This document shows, in pieces, positions 18,175 to 26,953 of a DNA stretch of 64,000 nucleotides. Origin of the DNA: GCA-002050365 sp964237235. Its GTDB lineage: Bacteria > Acidobacteriota > Blastocatellia > Pyrinomonadales > Pyrinomonadaceae. Position numbers and translations under genes: made by a program. The DNA is taken from NCBI GenBank assembly GCA_964237235.1, contig CAXSGY010000006.1, positions 136,603 to 200,602 on the forward strand, written 5' to 3'. Each line of letters begins with the position of its first letter. Positions within the stretch are counted from its first letter, which is position 1. Under the pieces are notes generated by a model, which was given only the letters and a program-made list of their open reading frames with translations, made no database searches and was not told the origin of the DNA.

Positions 18175-18465
18175 ATGCATACTGAGAAATTATTAAAAAA
18201 AGCGTTGCTCGTTAGACACAGAGGGTTTATAAACCTGATAGTTTTTCTCATTTGGGAATTTGTTTTCAAAGCCGGAGTCATATTGTTTTTATTATATGTC
18301 CTGGGTATGGTTTTGTTTGATTATAAAAGAATGATAGCTCTCGGTATCGGGGAAAGCATAAAAGAAGCCGCCAATGATTCAATCGTTGCCATTCTTATAC
18401 TCGGGTTAATTCCAGTCATAATTGGCGGTGTTTGCATAGAGTATATCTATCGTAAACATAAATAA
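18175..18465 (+). CDS. Small two-helix membrane protein, unknown function
   Basis: A 96-residue protein with two long hydrophobic segments, at about residues 20-47 and 70-90, and charged ends (MHTEKLLKKA and EYIYRKHK). Codon use is more AT-rich than the neighbours. It is not recognised. The clean membrane pattern supports it as a real gene more than its length does. Confidence 0.45.
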   Translation: MHTEKLLKKALLVRHRGFINLIVFLIWEFVFKAGVILFLLYVLGMVLFDYKRMIALGIGESIKEAANDSIVAILILGLIPVIIGGVCIEYIYRKHK

Positions 18466-18540
18466 TTAATGTCAGAAATCAGTCATAGTTGAAAGCAGGA
18501 GATTATAGAAATCCAGTTAAATTACCTTAATAAAATTATC

Positions 18541-18984
18541 GTGTATGAATTATGGTTAATTATGTTACCGACAAATTTGATTACACTAAGTTGTTTTCCA
18601 TTTTTTTTGTTTATGAGCGTGTGTTCACACACAGTTATCTACGGGCAAACCGAAAGCGAAAAACCAATCACCTGCGAATACTTTAAAGCGATTTTTGATA
18701 ATATGATTTATGAAAATAATAACTTGATGCTGGTGACGAAAAGCGGCAAGCGTCCTTTTACGATTTTTGTCGTTGCGCCGGGCAATCGAAAAGATTCAAA
18801 CCTAAAAACTTCCGGCAGATTGGTCAAAGCGTTGAACGGTTATTTCACGAGCAAAAAATTAGATTTATCGCGTTACATCGTGGTCGAAGCAAAACAGCGG
18901 AAAGGCTTCGGAACTTTGCAGATTTATTTTTTGGACAATGTGCAGAATATAGTTTTTAATAACGATATTTTTTTGTGTCCGTGA
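18541..18984 (+). CDS. Secreted protein of unknown function
   Basis: A 147-residue frame with a GTG start and a hydrophobic N-terminal segment (about residues 8-35) that can act as a signal peptide. The later part reads SGRLVKALNGYFTSKKLDLSRY, then GFGTLQIYFL, and ends LCP. That layout recalls small secreted acidobacterial proteins with an OmpA-like C-terminal pattern, but the match is weak. It converges on the HD-GYP gene with 30 bases between stops. Confidence 0.5.
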   Translation: MYELWLIMLPTNLITLSCFPFFLFMSVCSHTVIYGQTESEKPITCEYFKAIFDNMIYENNNLMLVTKSGKRPFTIFVVAPGNRKDSNLKTSGRLVKALNGYFTSKKLDLSRYIVVEAKQRKGFGTLQIYFLDNVQNIVFNNDIFLCP

Positions 18985-19014
18985 AATTTCCTTCGTCTGA
19001 AAATTAATAGTTTT

Positions 19015-20268
19015 TCATTTCACCGCCGTCAAAAACGAAGTTCCGTCAAAATCGTTGAGCGCGTTTTTGAGCTGCGGGACGAGCGTTTCGGGATCAAGGT
19101 AATTTTTGCCGAGAATTTTGCGAAACTTTTTTTGTTTCGACTGCAAAGTCAATTCTTTGAGCATCGCGCTGCAAAACGCCGTGACGAGTTCGGGCGCGAA
19201 TTGTTTGCCCGCGTTTCTTTGCAAATCTTCGACGATTTCATCTGCCGCGCGGCGGCGTTTATACGGTCGGTCGGTCGTCATCGCGTCGAACGAATCGGCG
19301 AGACAGACGATTTTGGCGATGAACGGAATTTCGCGGTCTTCGAGTTCGTCCGGGTAACCGCGCCCGTCAAGACGTTCGTGATGATATTTGGCGGCGAGCG
19401 GCACGTCGGCGTATGGATGATGAATCGGCAGAAGGATTTCGTAACCGATTCCCGGATGCTTGTTTAATTCGGCGGATTCTTTGGCGTTGATGCGATACGG
19501 CGCGTTGATGATGTTGCGGTCAACGGTCAATTTTCCGACATCGTGCAAATAGCCGGCGATGGCTGCGCCTTCGACTTCGTCGTCATTCCAACCGAGTTCC
19601 GAAGCGATGATTTCCGAGTATTTGCCGACGCGCACCGAATGTCCTTCGGTGTATGTGTCTTTGCAGTCAATCGCTTTGGCAAACGCCTTCACGGTATCTT
19701 TGTATGTTTGGCGCAGATCGTCGTAAAGCCGCCGGTTTTCGTCGGCGCGGCGTTCGAGTTCCGCCATCAGATTCCTCTGCGCGACGGCAACGCCGATGTG
19801 CCGCGCCATCGCGCAAATGATGTCTTTATCGTAACTCGTATAAGGCTCGCCATTGGCTTTTTCGCCCAAAAGAACCACGCCGACGATTTCGTCCCGAATC
19901 ACGAGCGGCACGAGCAATTCGATTTTTTTCTTTTCAAAGCTGCGGTCGTAAATCTGAAAAAAAGGCAAAACCTTTGCCTGCGACGTTTCAATCGCCGCCA
20001 AACCGTTCGTCAAAAATTGTCGTTCGTCTTCGTAACACAAAGTCATTCCGAGCGGAAAATCGTCGCCGAGACCGCGCACGGCGAGCATATTCAATTCGTG
20101 TCCGAACCGCGAATAACGCGCCACGCCGCCGCGCATAATCGCCAAACTTCCCAGAAGAAGATGCAGGGACGTGCGAATCGTTTCCTGAAAATTATTTTTC
20201 CGGGAAACTTCCTGCCCAAGCTCCGCGAGCGCGCCGAAAGTGTGAATTAATTTTTGTTGATTCTCCAT
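19015..20268 (-). CDS. GAF and HD-GYP domain protein, probable c-di-GMP phosphodiesterase
   Basis: A 417-residue protein. Residues 1-180 form a GAF sensor domain, a short coiled linker follows, and then an HD-GYP domain has GHSVRVGKYS, HDVGKL (near 241) and HHERLDGRGYPD (near 294). The last ~50 residues hold a basic helix (KQKKFRKILGKNYLD). HD-GYP enzymes hydrolyse c-di-GMP to GMP in a metal-dependent way. It is the last of four genes on this strand, after a GGDEF cyclase, an NTPase-RsbW fusion and a STAS protein. The signal sensed by GAF is unknown. Catalytic residues look intact. Confidence 0.88.
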   Translation of the reverse strand: MENQQKLIHTFGALAELGQEVSRKNNFQETIRTSLHLLLGSLAIMRGGVARYSRFGHELNMLAVRGLGDDFPLGMTLCYEDERQFLTNGLAAIETSQAKVLPFFQIYDRSFEKKKIELLVPLVIRDEIVGVVLLGEKANGEPYTSYDKDIICAMARHIGVAVAQRNLMAELERRADENRRLYDDLRQTYKDTVKAFAKAIDCKDTYTEGHSVRVGKYSEIIASELGWNDDEVEGAAIAGYLHDVGKLTVDRNIINAPYRINAKESAELNKHPGIGYEILLPIHHPYADVPLAAKYHHERLDGRGYPDELEDREIPFIAKIVCLADSFDAMTTDRPYKRRRAADEIVEDLQRNAGKQFAPELVTAFCSAMLKELTLQSKQKKFRKILGKNYLDPETLVPQLKNALNDFDGTSFLTAVK

Positions 20269-20282
20269 TTAATAAGCTTTCA

Positions 20283-20505
20283 GAGTTGCGGATAGTTACA
20301 GGAAGTTACAGGAAGTTTCAGGAAGTTGCAGAGAGTTGCAGAGTTAGAGAATTGTTAGACAAATCTTATTATTACTTAACAATTCTCCGACAATATAATC
20401 TCCATAACTTTCTGCAACTTCCTGAAACTATCCGCAACTTCCTGAAACTTCCTGAAACTTTCCAAAACTTTCCAAAACTATCCGCAATTTTCCGTAACTT
20501 CAACG
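20283..20505. repeat. Large palindrome of GGAAGTTNCA tandem units
   Basis: The left arm (20283-20345) holds AGTTACAGGA/AGTTTCAGGA/AGTTGCAGAG units. The right arm (about 20408-20505) holds their inverted counterparts (AACTTCCTGAAACT, CTTTCCAAAACT). The centre is AT-rich. The right arm extends into the STAS gene and encodes its last codons. It lies between the STAS and HD-GYP genes, both transcribed right to left. Confidence 0.75.
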
Positions 20506-20804
20506 TGATTTGTTAAGCCGAGCATTTCAAAAAGTTGTATGGTGTCGTTATTAACGTCCGAGAAAACGATTGACGCGCCGGCGGTTTCAGCCGCGTCAAT
20601 CACGCCTAACAAAATAGAAACGCCGATGCTGTTGACGATTTCGGTTTCGGCGAAATTGACGACGAGCTTCCGGCAGCCTTCGTCGAGCTGCCGGCGGCAT
20701 TCGCGTTCGATACGTTCGCCGCTTAATTTATTCAGATAATCGGTGGCGAAAACAGTTGAAGTTTCGCCTGTTTTTTTGACAGGAATTTTATATTCTGCGT
20801 TCAC
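20478..20804 (-). CDS. STAS domain protein, anti-anti-sigma factor-like
   Basis: A 108-residue single STAS domain. The phosphorylation-loop motif reads EIVNSIGVSILLG, with the phosphoacceptor Ser kept and the usual preceding Asp replaced by Asn. RsbV/SpoIIAA-type proteins bind an RsbW-type kinase when unphosphorylated. The kinase-like partner is probably encoded 75 bases upstream (20880-23084). The last residues (EVTENCG) are encoded by the flanking tandem-repeat element, so the natural C-terminus may have been altered by it. Confidence 0.85.
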   Translation of the reverse strand: MNAEYKIPVKKTGETSTVFATDYLNKLSGERIERECRRQLDEGCRKLVVNFAETEIVNSIGVSILLGVIDAAETAGASIVFSDVNNDTIQLFEMLGLTNHVEVTENCG

Positions 20805-20879
20805 TGTTTTTTTATTTCGGGATGACCGGTTAGAATTTTAAGAACTCGAAACTAAACTTAAAATTTTAACCGCCGATTG

Positions 20880-23084
20880 TCAACTTTTTTTGAGGTACTT
20901 TGTCATCGAGATGCGCGTTCCGTCGTCAACCTGCTCGAATTTCACCTCGTCCATCAGTGTTCGCATCAGCTTCAATCCCCAGCCGCGCCGACCTTCGTCC
21001 GGCACGATTTCCGCGGTCGTTTTGTCGGCAATACGCAGTCCCCGATTCGATATTTTGATCGTGATTCGGTCGGGTTCGATTGTGAATTTCTGATAAATTT
21101 TGCGGTCGGGACTCAAAGAATGTTCGGTCGCGTTGATGCAGGCTTCGACGAGCGCGGTTTTGATTTGATTGATCGCCTTCGGGTCGAATGCGTAACGCCG
21201 TGCGATGTCTTCAATTGTGTGCGCGGCAATCAATTCGGTGTCTTCGCCCATCGGCACGATGATTTCATATTCGTTCGCCTGCGCTTTTTCCTCGGTCAAA
21301 TTTTCCGCGCCGAGAAATTTCGCCAGCAAATCAAACTGCGCGCGGCTCGAACCGAAGGCGTTTCTTTCATTCAAGATTTCCGAAGCTTCGGGCGCGAAGC
21401 CTTCGGGCGCGATGAGCCATATTTTGTATTTCGGAAAATTACAGTTGAGCGCGACCATTTCCAGCCGGTCGCACCAAAATTCGGCGAGTTCGCGGTCGGC
21501 TTCGAGCTTTGAATCTATTTCCGCCGCGATCCAAATCGTTTCGTCGGCTTCGGTATATTCGCGCGTTTCAAAACCGAACGCGATTGCCGAACGTTCCGCT
21601 TCGGCGACCTGTTTGATCGGCGGGTAAACGGCGGCGGTTTCTGCCGTGTAAACGATTTGCGGCAGATTTATTCGTTCCGCGTCCGCTTCGATTCGCGCGA
21701 AAATCTCCGCAGCGTCCGCGCCTTTAAAGCGTTCCCGGAAAATCTTGTAATCCAGAAAACCGGCGGGCATTTCGCGGCAGTCGAACGCCGCCAGCAGCGC
21801 GCGCAAATTTATCGCCGACGAGCGTCGGTAAAACTTCGCCATCAGGCGCGGCGCGCGTTTAATAAATTGTGAAAGCATTTCGCCGACGACCAGAGCGCGG
21901 TTTTCGCCTTTGATTTCGAGCCGAAAACGCGCCGCGACGTAATCGCTTAAAATTTCGTTCTCGCTCATCGGCTCGATAAAATTTGAAGAAAGGCGGGTGA
22001 TTTCGTGAACGTTCAGCCGCGCAATCAATTTGTGAAAATCATCGCCGCTCAAATTGAGTCGGCTTTGCCACGTTTCGATTGGTTGTTTTTCTCCCGAACG
22101 CGAAAGATTTTCAAGCAGTTCGACGAGCGTTTTTTCCGTCTCAAAATCGGGCGCAATTTTTTGTAAAACCGCGTCGTAAAATCTTTTGAGTGCGCCGCCG
22201 AAAATTTCGTCGGCGTAGATTTTTTCAACGAGCTGAAAATTGCTTAGATCGGACTTTTTCCGGCTCGCCGCCTCGATTAAAAATTTTATGAAAAGCGGTT
22301 TGCCGTTCGTTTGTCCGGCAATTAAATCGCGCGTTTGTTCGTTAAAAGCGACGTGCGATTTCGCGGCGAGATTTTCAATTAGTTTTCCCGCTTCAGCGAA
22401 ACCGAGCGCGTTGATTCGCAGCGTTTCCGCGCCGTTCAAAATTGAATTCGCGCCGACGGCATCGAGCAAAAACCGGCGTTTTCCGGCGAGCGCGAACGGC
22501 GTGGTCAAATGCGCGAGCATTTCCTTTATTTCTTCGACGAAATCAATTTCGCCGGCAAATCCGCCGGCTTCGTCGAGATTGTCAATCATCAAAAATGTTT
22601 TCGCGCCCGTCGCGCCCGCGCGAAGGGGCGCGCTCAAACAATTTCTGACCAGTGTGATTTCATCGTTAAATTTGCCTTCGCGCTCGCAGGTTTTGACGAG
22701 CGTTTCAATCCAATTTTTATCTTCGGGCGCGGCGCGTTCGACGAGTTCGTAAACATCCGGCGAAGCATTTAAGATTTGCGGATTTCGCTGGCGAAAAGCG
22801 ACGAACTGCGTGAGGAAATTTCTTAAAAAACGAACGGCTGAACTTTTCGCCGTGCGGTCAATTGATTTGACTGAAAAATAAATCGGAATCGTTTCGCTTT
22901 GTTCGTTAAATAATTTATCGTAAGTTTGTTTGCAAAGCTCGGTCGCGCCGACGGCGGGCGCGGATAATATCAGCAATCCGCGTTTCTCATTTTCACGCTC
23001 GGCGTGCCGCAAAAGTTTTTCGATTTCAACGCTTCGACCGGTAAAATCCTCTGCCGCAACCGTCCCTAAAAAGTTTTCAGTCAT
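20880..23084 (-). CDS. Degenerate NTPase fused to RsbW-type serine kinase domain
   Basis: I chose the ATG at 23084 (good GAAGAG ribosome site); a TTG start seven codons upstream is possible. Residues 1-350 look like an AAA/STAND-type NTPase (ENFLGTVAAEDFTGRSVEIEKLL, then Walker B TFLMIDNLDEAGG). The P-loop reads SAPAVGATEL, lacking the essential Gly and Lys. A helical middle follows. The last ~130 residues form a GHKL ATPase of the RsbW/SpoIIAB family, with N box ALVEACINATEHS, NRGLRI and GRRGWGLKLMR, all looking intact. It likely phosphorylates the adjacent STAS protein. The N-terminal module may sense or scaffold rather than hydrolyse ATP. Confidence 0.8.
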   Translation of the reverse strand: MTENFLGTVAAEDFTGRSVEIEKLLRHAERENEKRGLLILSAPAVGATELCKQTYDKLFNEQSETIPIYFSVKSIDRTAKSSAVRFLRNFLTQFVAFRQRNPQILNASPDVYELVERAAPEDKNWIETLVKTCEREGKFNDEITLVRNCLSAPLRAGATGAKTFLMIDNLDEAGGFAGEIDFVEEIKEMLAHLTTPFALAGKRRFLLDAVGANSILNGAETLRINALGFAEAGKLIENLAAKSHVAFNEQTRDLIAGQTNGKPLFIKFLIEAASRKKSDLSNFQLVEKIYADEIFGGALKRFYDAVLQKIAPDFETEKTLVELLENLSRSGEKQPIETWQSRLNLSGDDFHKLIARLNVHEITRLSSNFIEPMSENEILSDYVAARFRLEIKGENRALVVGEMLSQFIKRAPRLMAKFYRRSSAINLRALLAAFDCREMPAGFLDYKIFRERFKGADAAEIFARIEADAERINLPQIVYTAETAAVYPPIKQVAEAERSAIAFGFETREYTEADETIWIAAEIDSKLEADRELAEFWCDRLEMVALNCNFPKYKIWLIAPEGFAPEASEILNERNAFGSSRAQFDLLAKFLGAENLTEEKAQANEYEIIVPMGEDTELIAAHTIEDIARRYAFDPKAINQIKTALVEACINATEHSLSPDRKIYQKFTIEPDRITIKISNRGLRIADKTTAEIVPDEGRRGWGLKLMRTLMDEVKFEQVDDGTRISMTKYLKKS

Positions 23085-23173
23085 TTTCTCTTCGTCAAAA
23101 CACAAAGATTATGCGCCTTTCACCGCCGAAAAAAGCGCGGGAAAAAGCGAAATCAAAAAATTATCTTCGCCGT

Positions 23174-25252
23174 TCAGCTTTTTTGTTCGTCGTAAATCCG
23201 TACGTTGTTCCTGCCCGCGCCTTTGGCTTGATACAGGGCTTTGTCCGCCGCCGAAATCAAATCGCGCGCCGAATGCAAACTCGGCGAACAACTGGCAATG
23301 CCGATGCTGACGGTCACGCGGCGGTTCGGAAATTCGGTTTGCTCGACGCGTTCGCGGACGCGCTCGCCGATGATGGCGGCTTCTTCGGACGTGGTTTGCG
23401 GCAGCAAAATCGAAAATTCCTCGCCGCCGTAACGCGCCGCGACATCCGCACCGCGCAACGTTTCCTTTAGACAGTGACCGACGATTTGTAAAGCCTTATC
23501 GCCTTCGGTGTGTCCGAAATTGTCGTTGAACGATTTAAAATCGTCCACGTCAATCATCATAAAGCTCATTGGAAAATGGTGGCGCGTCGAGCGATTGATT
23601 TCTTCGGTCAGACGTTCCTCCAAATAACGGCGGTTGAGCAAGCCGGTCAAAGCGTCGGTAACGGAAAGCTGTTCAAATTCGCCCGCTTTATTTTTTAAAT
23701 CAACGCGGTCAATCATCATCGCGAGCGACGGCATAATCGCGTCGAGCAGAACCAGATCGAATTTGCTGTAAGCGTCGCCGTCGGCACGGTCTGTAAAATT
23801 CAAAACGCCGATTTTGCGGTCGCCGATTTGAATCGGATAGCTGATAAACGAAGCGGATTTATACAACCACTCCAGCGGCGCGGGCTTGACGCGGGTTTTA
23901 TAAATGTCGCCGACGACGACCGGCTCGCCGCGGTTGATGACGGCGCGGGCAATGCGTTCGCCGAGATATTCTTCCGTCTCTTTCAGAAAATCGGCTTTAA
24001 TGCCGGTTGCGGCTTTCGCGGCGAACGCGCCGGTTTTCTTGTCCAAAATCAGCAGGGAGCTGCGCTCGGCTTGCATAATTTCGGCGGAGATGTGGTTGAG
24101 CGTTGACCAGAAATCTTCCGAATCGATGTTGTGCAGGCTCGCGTTAATTTTTCCGACCGCGCGTTCGACAAATTCGCGGCGGGTCAATTCTTCGCGCAGC
24201 CGCAAGATTTCCAGTTCCGGTGCGATTTCGCGGCAGAGACGAATAATCTGCCGCTTCGTGTCTTCATTTTCGATTTTATCGCCGACGATCAGCGCGCTTT
24301 GTATTTCGCCGCCGATTGAAATCGGAAAAAGTCTGATTCTTTGCGGCTCTTTCACTTGATCGGCGGTTTGCCGCTCGCGCATTTCGAGCGAAGTTTCGTT
24401 TTTCACCGCGTCGAGCAGATATTTATCGTCCGCCGGAACGCTCAAATTAATTTCGCGGTTATGCAGATCGCCGCTGGCGAAAATCAATTCAAGCCGGTTT
24501 TCGCGCCGTTCGAGCCACGCCAGACTCTTTGTCGCGTGCTGCTGTTCGACAAATTGCATTATCGAAAGACACGCCTGCCTGTAATCCAGGCTGAGCAAAG
24601 AGCCGAACAGTGAACGCCATTGTCGATGACGCAGGCTTTTCGTTTTTCCCGCATCAGGTTCGGTAATTATATGTTCCGTTTGTTCTCGCGCCGCATTGCC
24701 GTTGTTTGAATGAGCTTCCGGCGACTTTGAGTTTTGAGTTTTAGCCGTTGATGTTGCTGACATTGTAATTTGTTCCGTTTCGTTAAGTTTTTTGAGTTTA
24801 CGCGCGAGCTTTTGTAAATGTTCCGGCGCGTTGCTTAAAAGTATATTTTCAAAAAGCGCGTCCGACGGAAATTCCTGCCAATCGCCTTCGATGGCGCGTT
24901 CCGTCGCAGTGCGGTAATCTTCCGCTTTTAAAAATGCTCTGCCGATGATGGCGACCCGCTTTTTTTCACCCTTTTTCATATTTACCGCCAGGCAATTTAA
25001 ATTCGCGTGACATTTATAAGCGACCGGCTCGCTCGCGGCGCGTGCCATTTCAAAGGCGCGTCCGCAAAACTTGGCGCATTCGGGCGCGAATCTTTCCGAA
25101 TTATACAAAATGCGGCACAGCGAATTGTTATTCGATGCGCTCGACACAAAAGAATTTTCGTCCACCAAGACAATCGCCAAGCCGTTTTCGGCGGCTAAAT
25201 TGTCCTGTTTGGATTGCCACGAATTTTCAACTGTTCGTTCATCCGTCTTCAT
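23174..25252 (-). CDS. PocR-like, GAF and GGDEF domain diguanylate cyclase
   Basis: A 692-residue signalling protein. The N-terminal ~130 residues have the Cys-rich PocR-like sensory pattern (LCRILYNSERFAPECAKFC, then CHANLNCLAVN). A Ser/Thr/Asn-rich linker, a weak middle domain and a GAF domain follow. The C-terminal GGDEF domain has an active GGEEF (near residue 607) and an inhibitory-site RxxD (RGAD) five residues before it. It makes c-di-GMP and is probably product-inhibited. It is first of the four-gene set ending with an HD-GYP phosphodiesterase. The Cys-rich domain may sense a small ligand or redox state. Confidence 0.88.
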   Translation of the reverse strand: MKTDERTVENSWQSKQDNLAAENGLAIVLVDENSFVSSASNNNSLCRILYNSERFAPECAKFCGRAFEMARAASEPVAYKCHANLNCLAVNMKKGEKKRVAIIGRAFLKAEDYRTATERAIEGDWQEFPSDALFENILLSNAPEHLQKLARKLKKLNETEQITMSATSTAKTQNSKSPEAHSNNGNAAREQTEHIITEPDAGKTKSLRHRQWRSLFGSLLSLDYRQACLSIMQFVEQQHATKSLAWLERRENRLELIFASGDLHNREINLSVPADDKYLLDAVKNETSLEMRERQTADQVKEPQRIRLFPISIGGEIQSALIVGDKIENEDTKRQIIRLCREIAPELEILRLREELTRREFVERAVGKINASLHNIDSEDFWSTLNHISAEIMQAERSSLLILDKKTGAFAAKAATGIKADFLKETEEYLGERIARAVINRGEPVVVGDIYKTRVKPAPLEWLYKSASFISYPIQIGDRKIGVLNFTDRADGDAYSKFDLVLLDAIMPSLAMMIDRVDLKNKAGEFEQLSVTDALTGLLNRRYLEERLTEEINRSTRHHFPMSFMMIDVDDFKSFNDNFGHTEGDKALQIVGHCLKETLRGADVAARYGGEEFSILLPQTTSEEAAIIGERVRERVEQTEFPNRRVTVSIGIASCSPSLHSARDLISAADKALYQAKGAGRNNVRIYDEQKS

Positions 25253-25479
25253 TCAGATTTCACCCGGGCGCGTTTCTCGATCAAAGAGCTTCTGCCAAGC
25301 TGAATTTAAATTATCTTAGTAAGGCAAATACATTTAATCAACAAAAGATTTCAACTTTTTGCGATAAATAATTATGGCATATAAGTTGTTCGCAAAGCCA
25401 TTTGAGCGGCGCGATGAATCGAATCGAAACGCAATTTTCGAAACGCCGCTTTTTAATCAAGGAAAACAAGGGAGTTTAT

Positions 25480-26052
25480 ATGAGCAACAAATTAGACGGA
25501 AAAACGGTGGCGATTCTGGCGACCGACGGATTTGAACAAGCCGAGCTTTTCGAGCCGAAAAAAGCTCTGGAAGACGCGGGCGCGACGGTGAAAATCGTTT
25601 CGCTCAAAGCGGGCGAAATTAAAGGTTGGGACGAAACCGATTGGGGAAAAACAATCGAAGCCGATTTGACGGTCAGCGAAGCGAACGCCGAAGATTTCGA
25701 TGCGTTGCAGTTGCCCGGCGGCGTAATGAATCCGGACAAGCTGCGCACCGACGAAAATGTTTTGAAATTCGTCAAAGCCTTTTTCGACGCGGGCAAACCG
25801 GTGGCGGCGATCTGCCACGCGCCCTGGACTTTAATCAACGCCGGAGTCGTCGAAGGTCGAGAATTGACTTCGTTTCCGACGCTTCGCAAGGATTTGGAAA
25901 ACGCGGGCGCGAAATGGACTGACAGCGAAGTCGTCGTTGACGACGGTCTTATAACAAGCCGCAAACCAGATGATTTGCCGGCTTTTAATAAAAAATTGAT
26001 CGAAGCAATCGTTGCAGGAAAAGGCGAAAAACAAATGACGGCAAATAAATAA
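25480..26052 (+). CDS. DJ-1/PfpI family protein (glutamine amidotransferase-like)
   Basis: The ATG at 25480 follows an AAGGGAG ribosome site and opens the domain (KTVAILATDGFEQAEL). The 190-residue protein has the nucleophile elbow AAICHAPW with Cys followed by His, and the family Glu in GFEQAEL. Members such as YhbO/PfpI act as protease-like, deglycase or chaperone proteins in stress. Which activity applies is not settled even for well-studied members. It is followed by a strong terminator and then a DUF2383 stress-type gene. Confidence 0.88.
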   Translation: MSNKLDGKTVAILATDGFEQAELFEPKKALEDAGATVKIVSLKAGEIKGWDETDWGKTIEADLTVSEANAEDFDALQLPGGVMNPDKLRTDENVLKFVKAFFDAGKPVAAICHAPWTLINAGVVEGRELTSFPTLRKDLENAGAKWTDSEVVVDDGLITSRKPDDLPAFNKKLIEAIVAGKGEKQMTANK

Positions 26053-26098
26053 AACAGAAATTTTCTCGAAAAACTTTTATTTATTTATGATATAATCG

Positions 26099-26135
26099 AA
26101 AGACGTTTATTCTAAATTGAATAAACGTCTTTTTA
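26099..26135 (+). terminator. Rho-independent terminator after the PfpI-family gene
   Basis: AGACGTTTATTC and its exact complement form a 12-bp stem with a six-base loop, followed by TTTTTATT. It lies 47 bases past the stop. Confidence 0.85.
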
Positions 26136-26243
26136 TTCATCTGAATCTTTTCAATACACACAACTGTTTCGTTTGTTTTCAAAACCGTCGCGGTTTTTAA
26201 CGTGTTTCGCGCAGAAACTCCGTCATTTCGGCGTTACGTCGTT

Positions 26244-26259
26244 TGGCACGCCGATTGTT
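26244..26259 (+). promoter_or_regulatory. Weak sigma-54-like promoter element
   Basis: TGGCACG-N4-TTGTT matches the -24 half of the sigma-54 consensus fully. It lacks the C of the -12 GC. It lies about 180 bases before the DUF2383 start. Chance occurrence is possible. Confidence 0.2.
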
Positions 26260-26425
26260 TACCAGACGGCGAAGTCAAAAACAGCGTATCGAAATAAATG
26301 TTTGACTCGATTTTATTAATCAAGGAAAAGATTCGAACGAAATGCAAATCAACGATTACGAAGCGACCAAACCGATAACGACGGACGCGACAACCAGTGA
26401 AACAAGGGAATCAACAGGAGGAACT

Positions 26426-26884
26426 ATGGCGACCAACGACGATACAATTTCAGTTTTAAATAACTTGATCGAAACGAATAAAGACGGGCAGGAAGGCTTT
26501 AAACAAGCGGCGGAGGGCATCGAAGACAGCAGCTTGAAATCTCTATTTTACGAAATCGGGCAGCAGCGTTCGCAAAACGCGGGCGAGCTTCAAGGTCTGG
26601 TGCGCCAACTCGGCGGCGATCCGGAAACGAGTTCCAGCACGGCGGGCGCACTGCACCGCAGTTGGATTAACATCAAATCGCTGGTCACCGGCAAAGACGA
26701 AGCGGGCATTTTAGCCGAAGCCGAACGCGGCGAAGATTCGGCGAAAAAAGCGTATAAGGATGCACTCGCCGGTTCGCTCTCAGCGGACGTTTTGTCGGTT
26801 GTCCAAAAACAAGCCGACCAGGTTATGAAAGATCACGACCGCATCAGAGATTTGCGCGACGCGGCGCAGGCGGCGAACGGTTAA
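26426..26884 (+). CDS. DUF2383 (PA2169-type) four-helix-bundle protein
   Basis: The ATG at 26426 has an excellent ribosome site (CAGGAGGAACT). The 152-residue protein opens TISVLNNLIETNKDGQEGF. It has the second block LKSLFYEIGQQRSQNAGEL, then HRSWINIKSLVTG and GEDSAKKAYKDAL. This is the ferritin-like DUF2383 pattern. The family is often stress-induced but has no proven activity. The upstream frame extension to 26342 is not counted as coding. Confidence 0.88.
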   Translation: MATNDDTISVLNNLIETNKDGQEGFKQAAEGIEDSSLKSLFYEIGQQRSQNAGELQGLVRQLGGDPETSSSTAGALHRSWINIKSLVTGKDEAGILAEAERGEDSAKKAYKDALAGSLSADVLSVVQKQADQVMKDHDRIRDLRDAAQAANG

Positions 26885-26917
26885 TAAAAATCCCAGATTC
26901 TTTCTCATTTTTAGCCC

Positions 26918-26949
26918 AAAAAAGGGAGCGAATCGTCGCTCTCTTTTTT
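26918..26949. terminator. Bidirectional terminator between the DUF2383 gene and oppF
   Basis: A GGGAGCG/CGCTCTC-type stem has A runs on one side and T6 on the other. It can end both convergent transcripts. Confidence 0.8.
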
Positions 26950-26953
26950 GTTT

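Larger units (their letters stand above)
26053..26425. other. Intergenic region before the DUF2383 gene
   Basis: About 370 bases. It holds the terminator at 26099-26135, a weak sigma-54-like element at 26244-26259, and an in-frame upstream extension of the next gene (from 26342) that has no ribosome site and looks like leader. I saw no other gene. Confidence 0.5.

Noticed and set aside
20283..20505. Possible CRISPR array
   Set aside because: The repeated units are adjacent and degenerate, with no unique spacers of constant length. The two halves are inverted. No cas genes are near.
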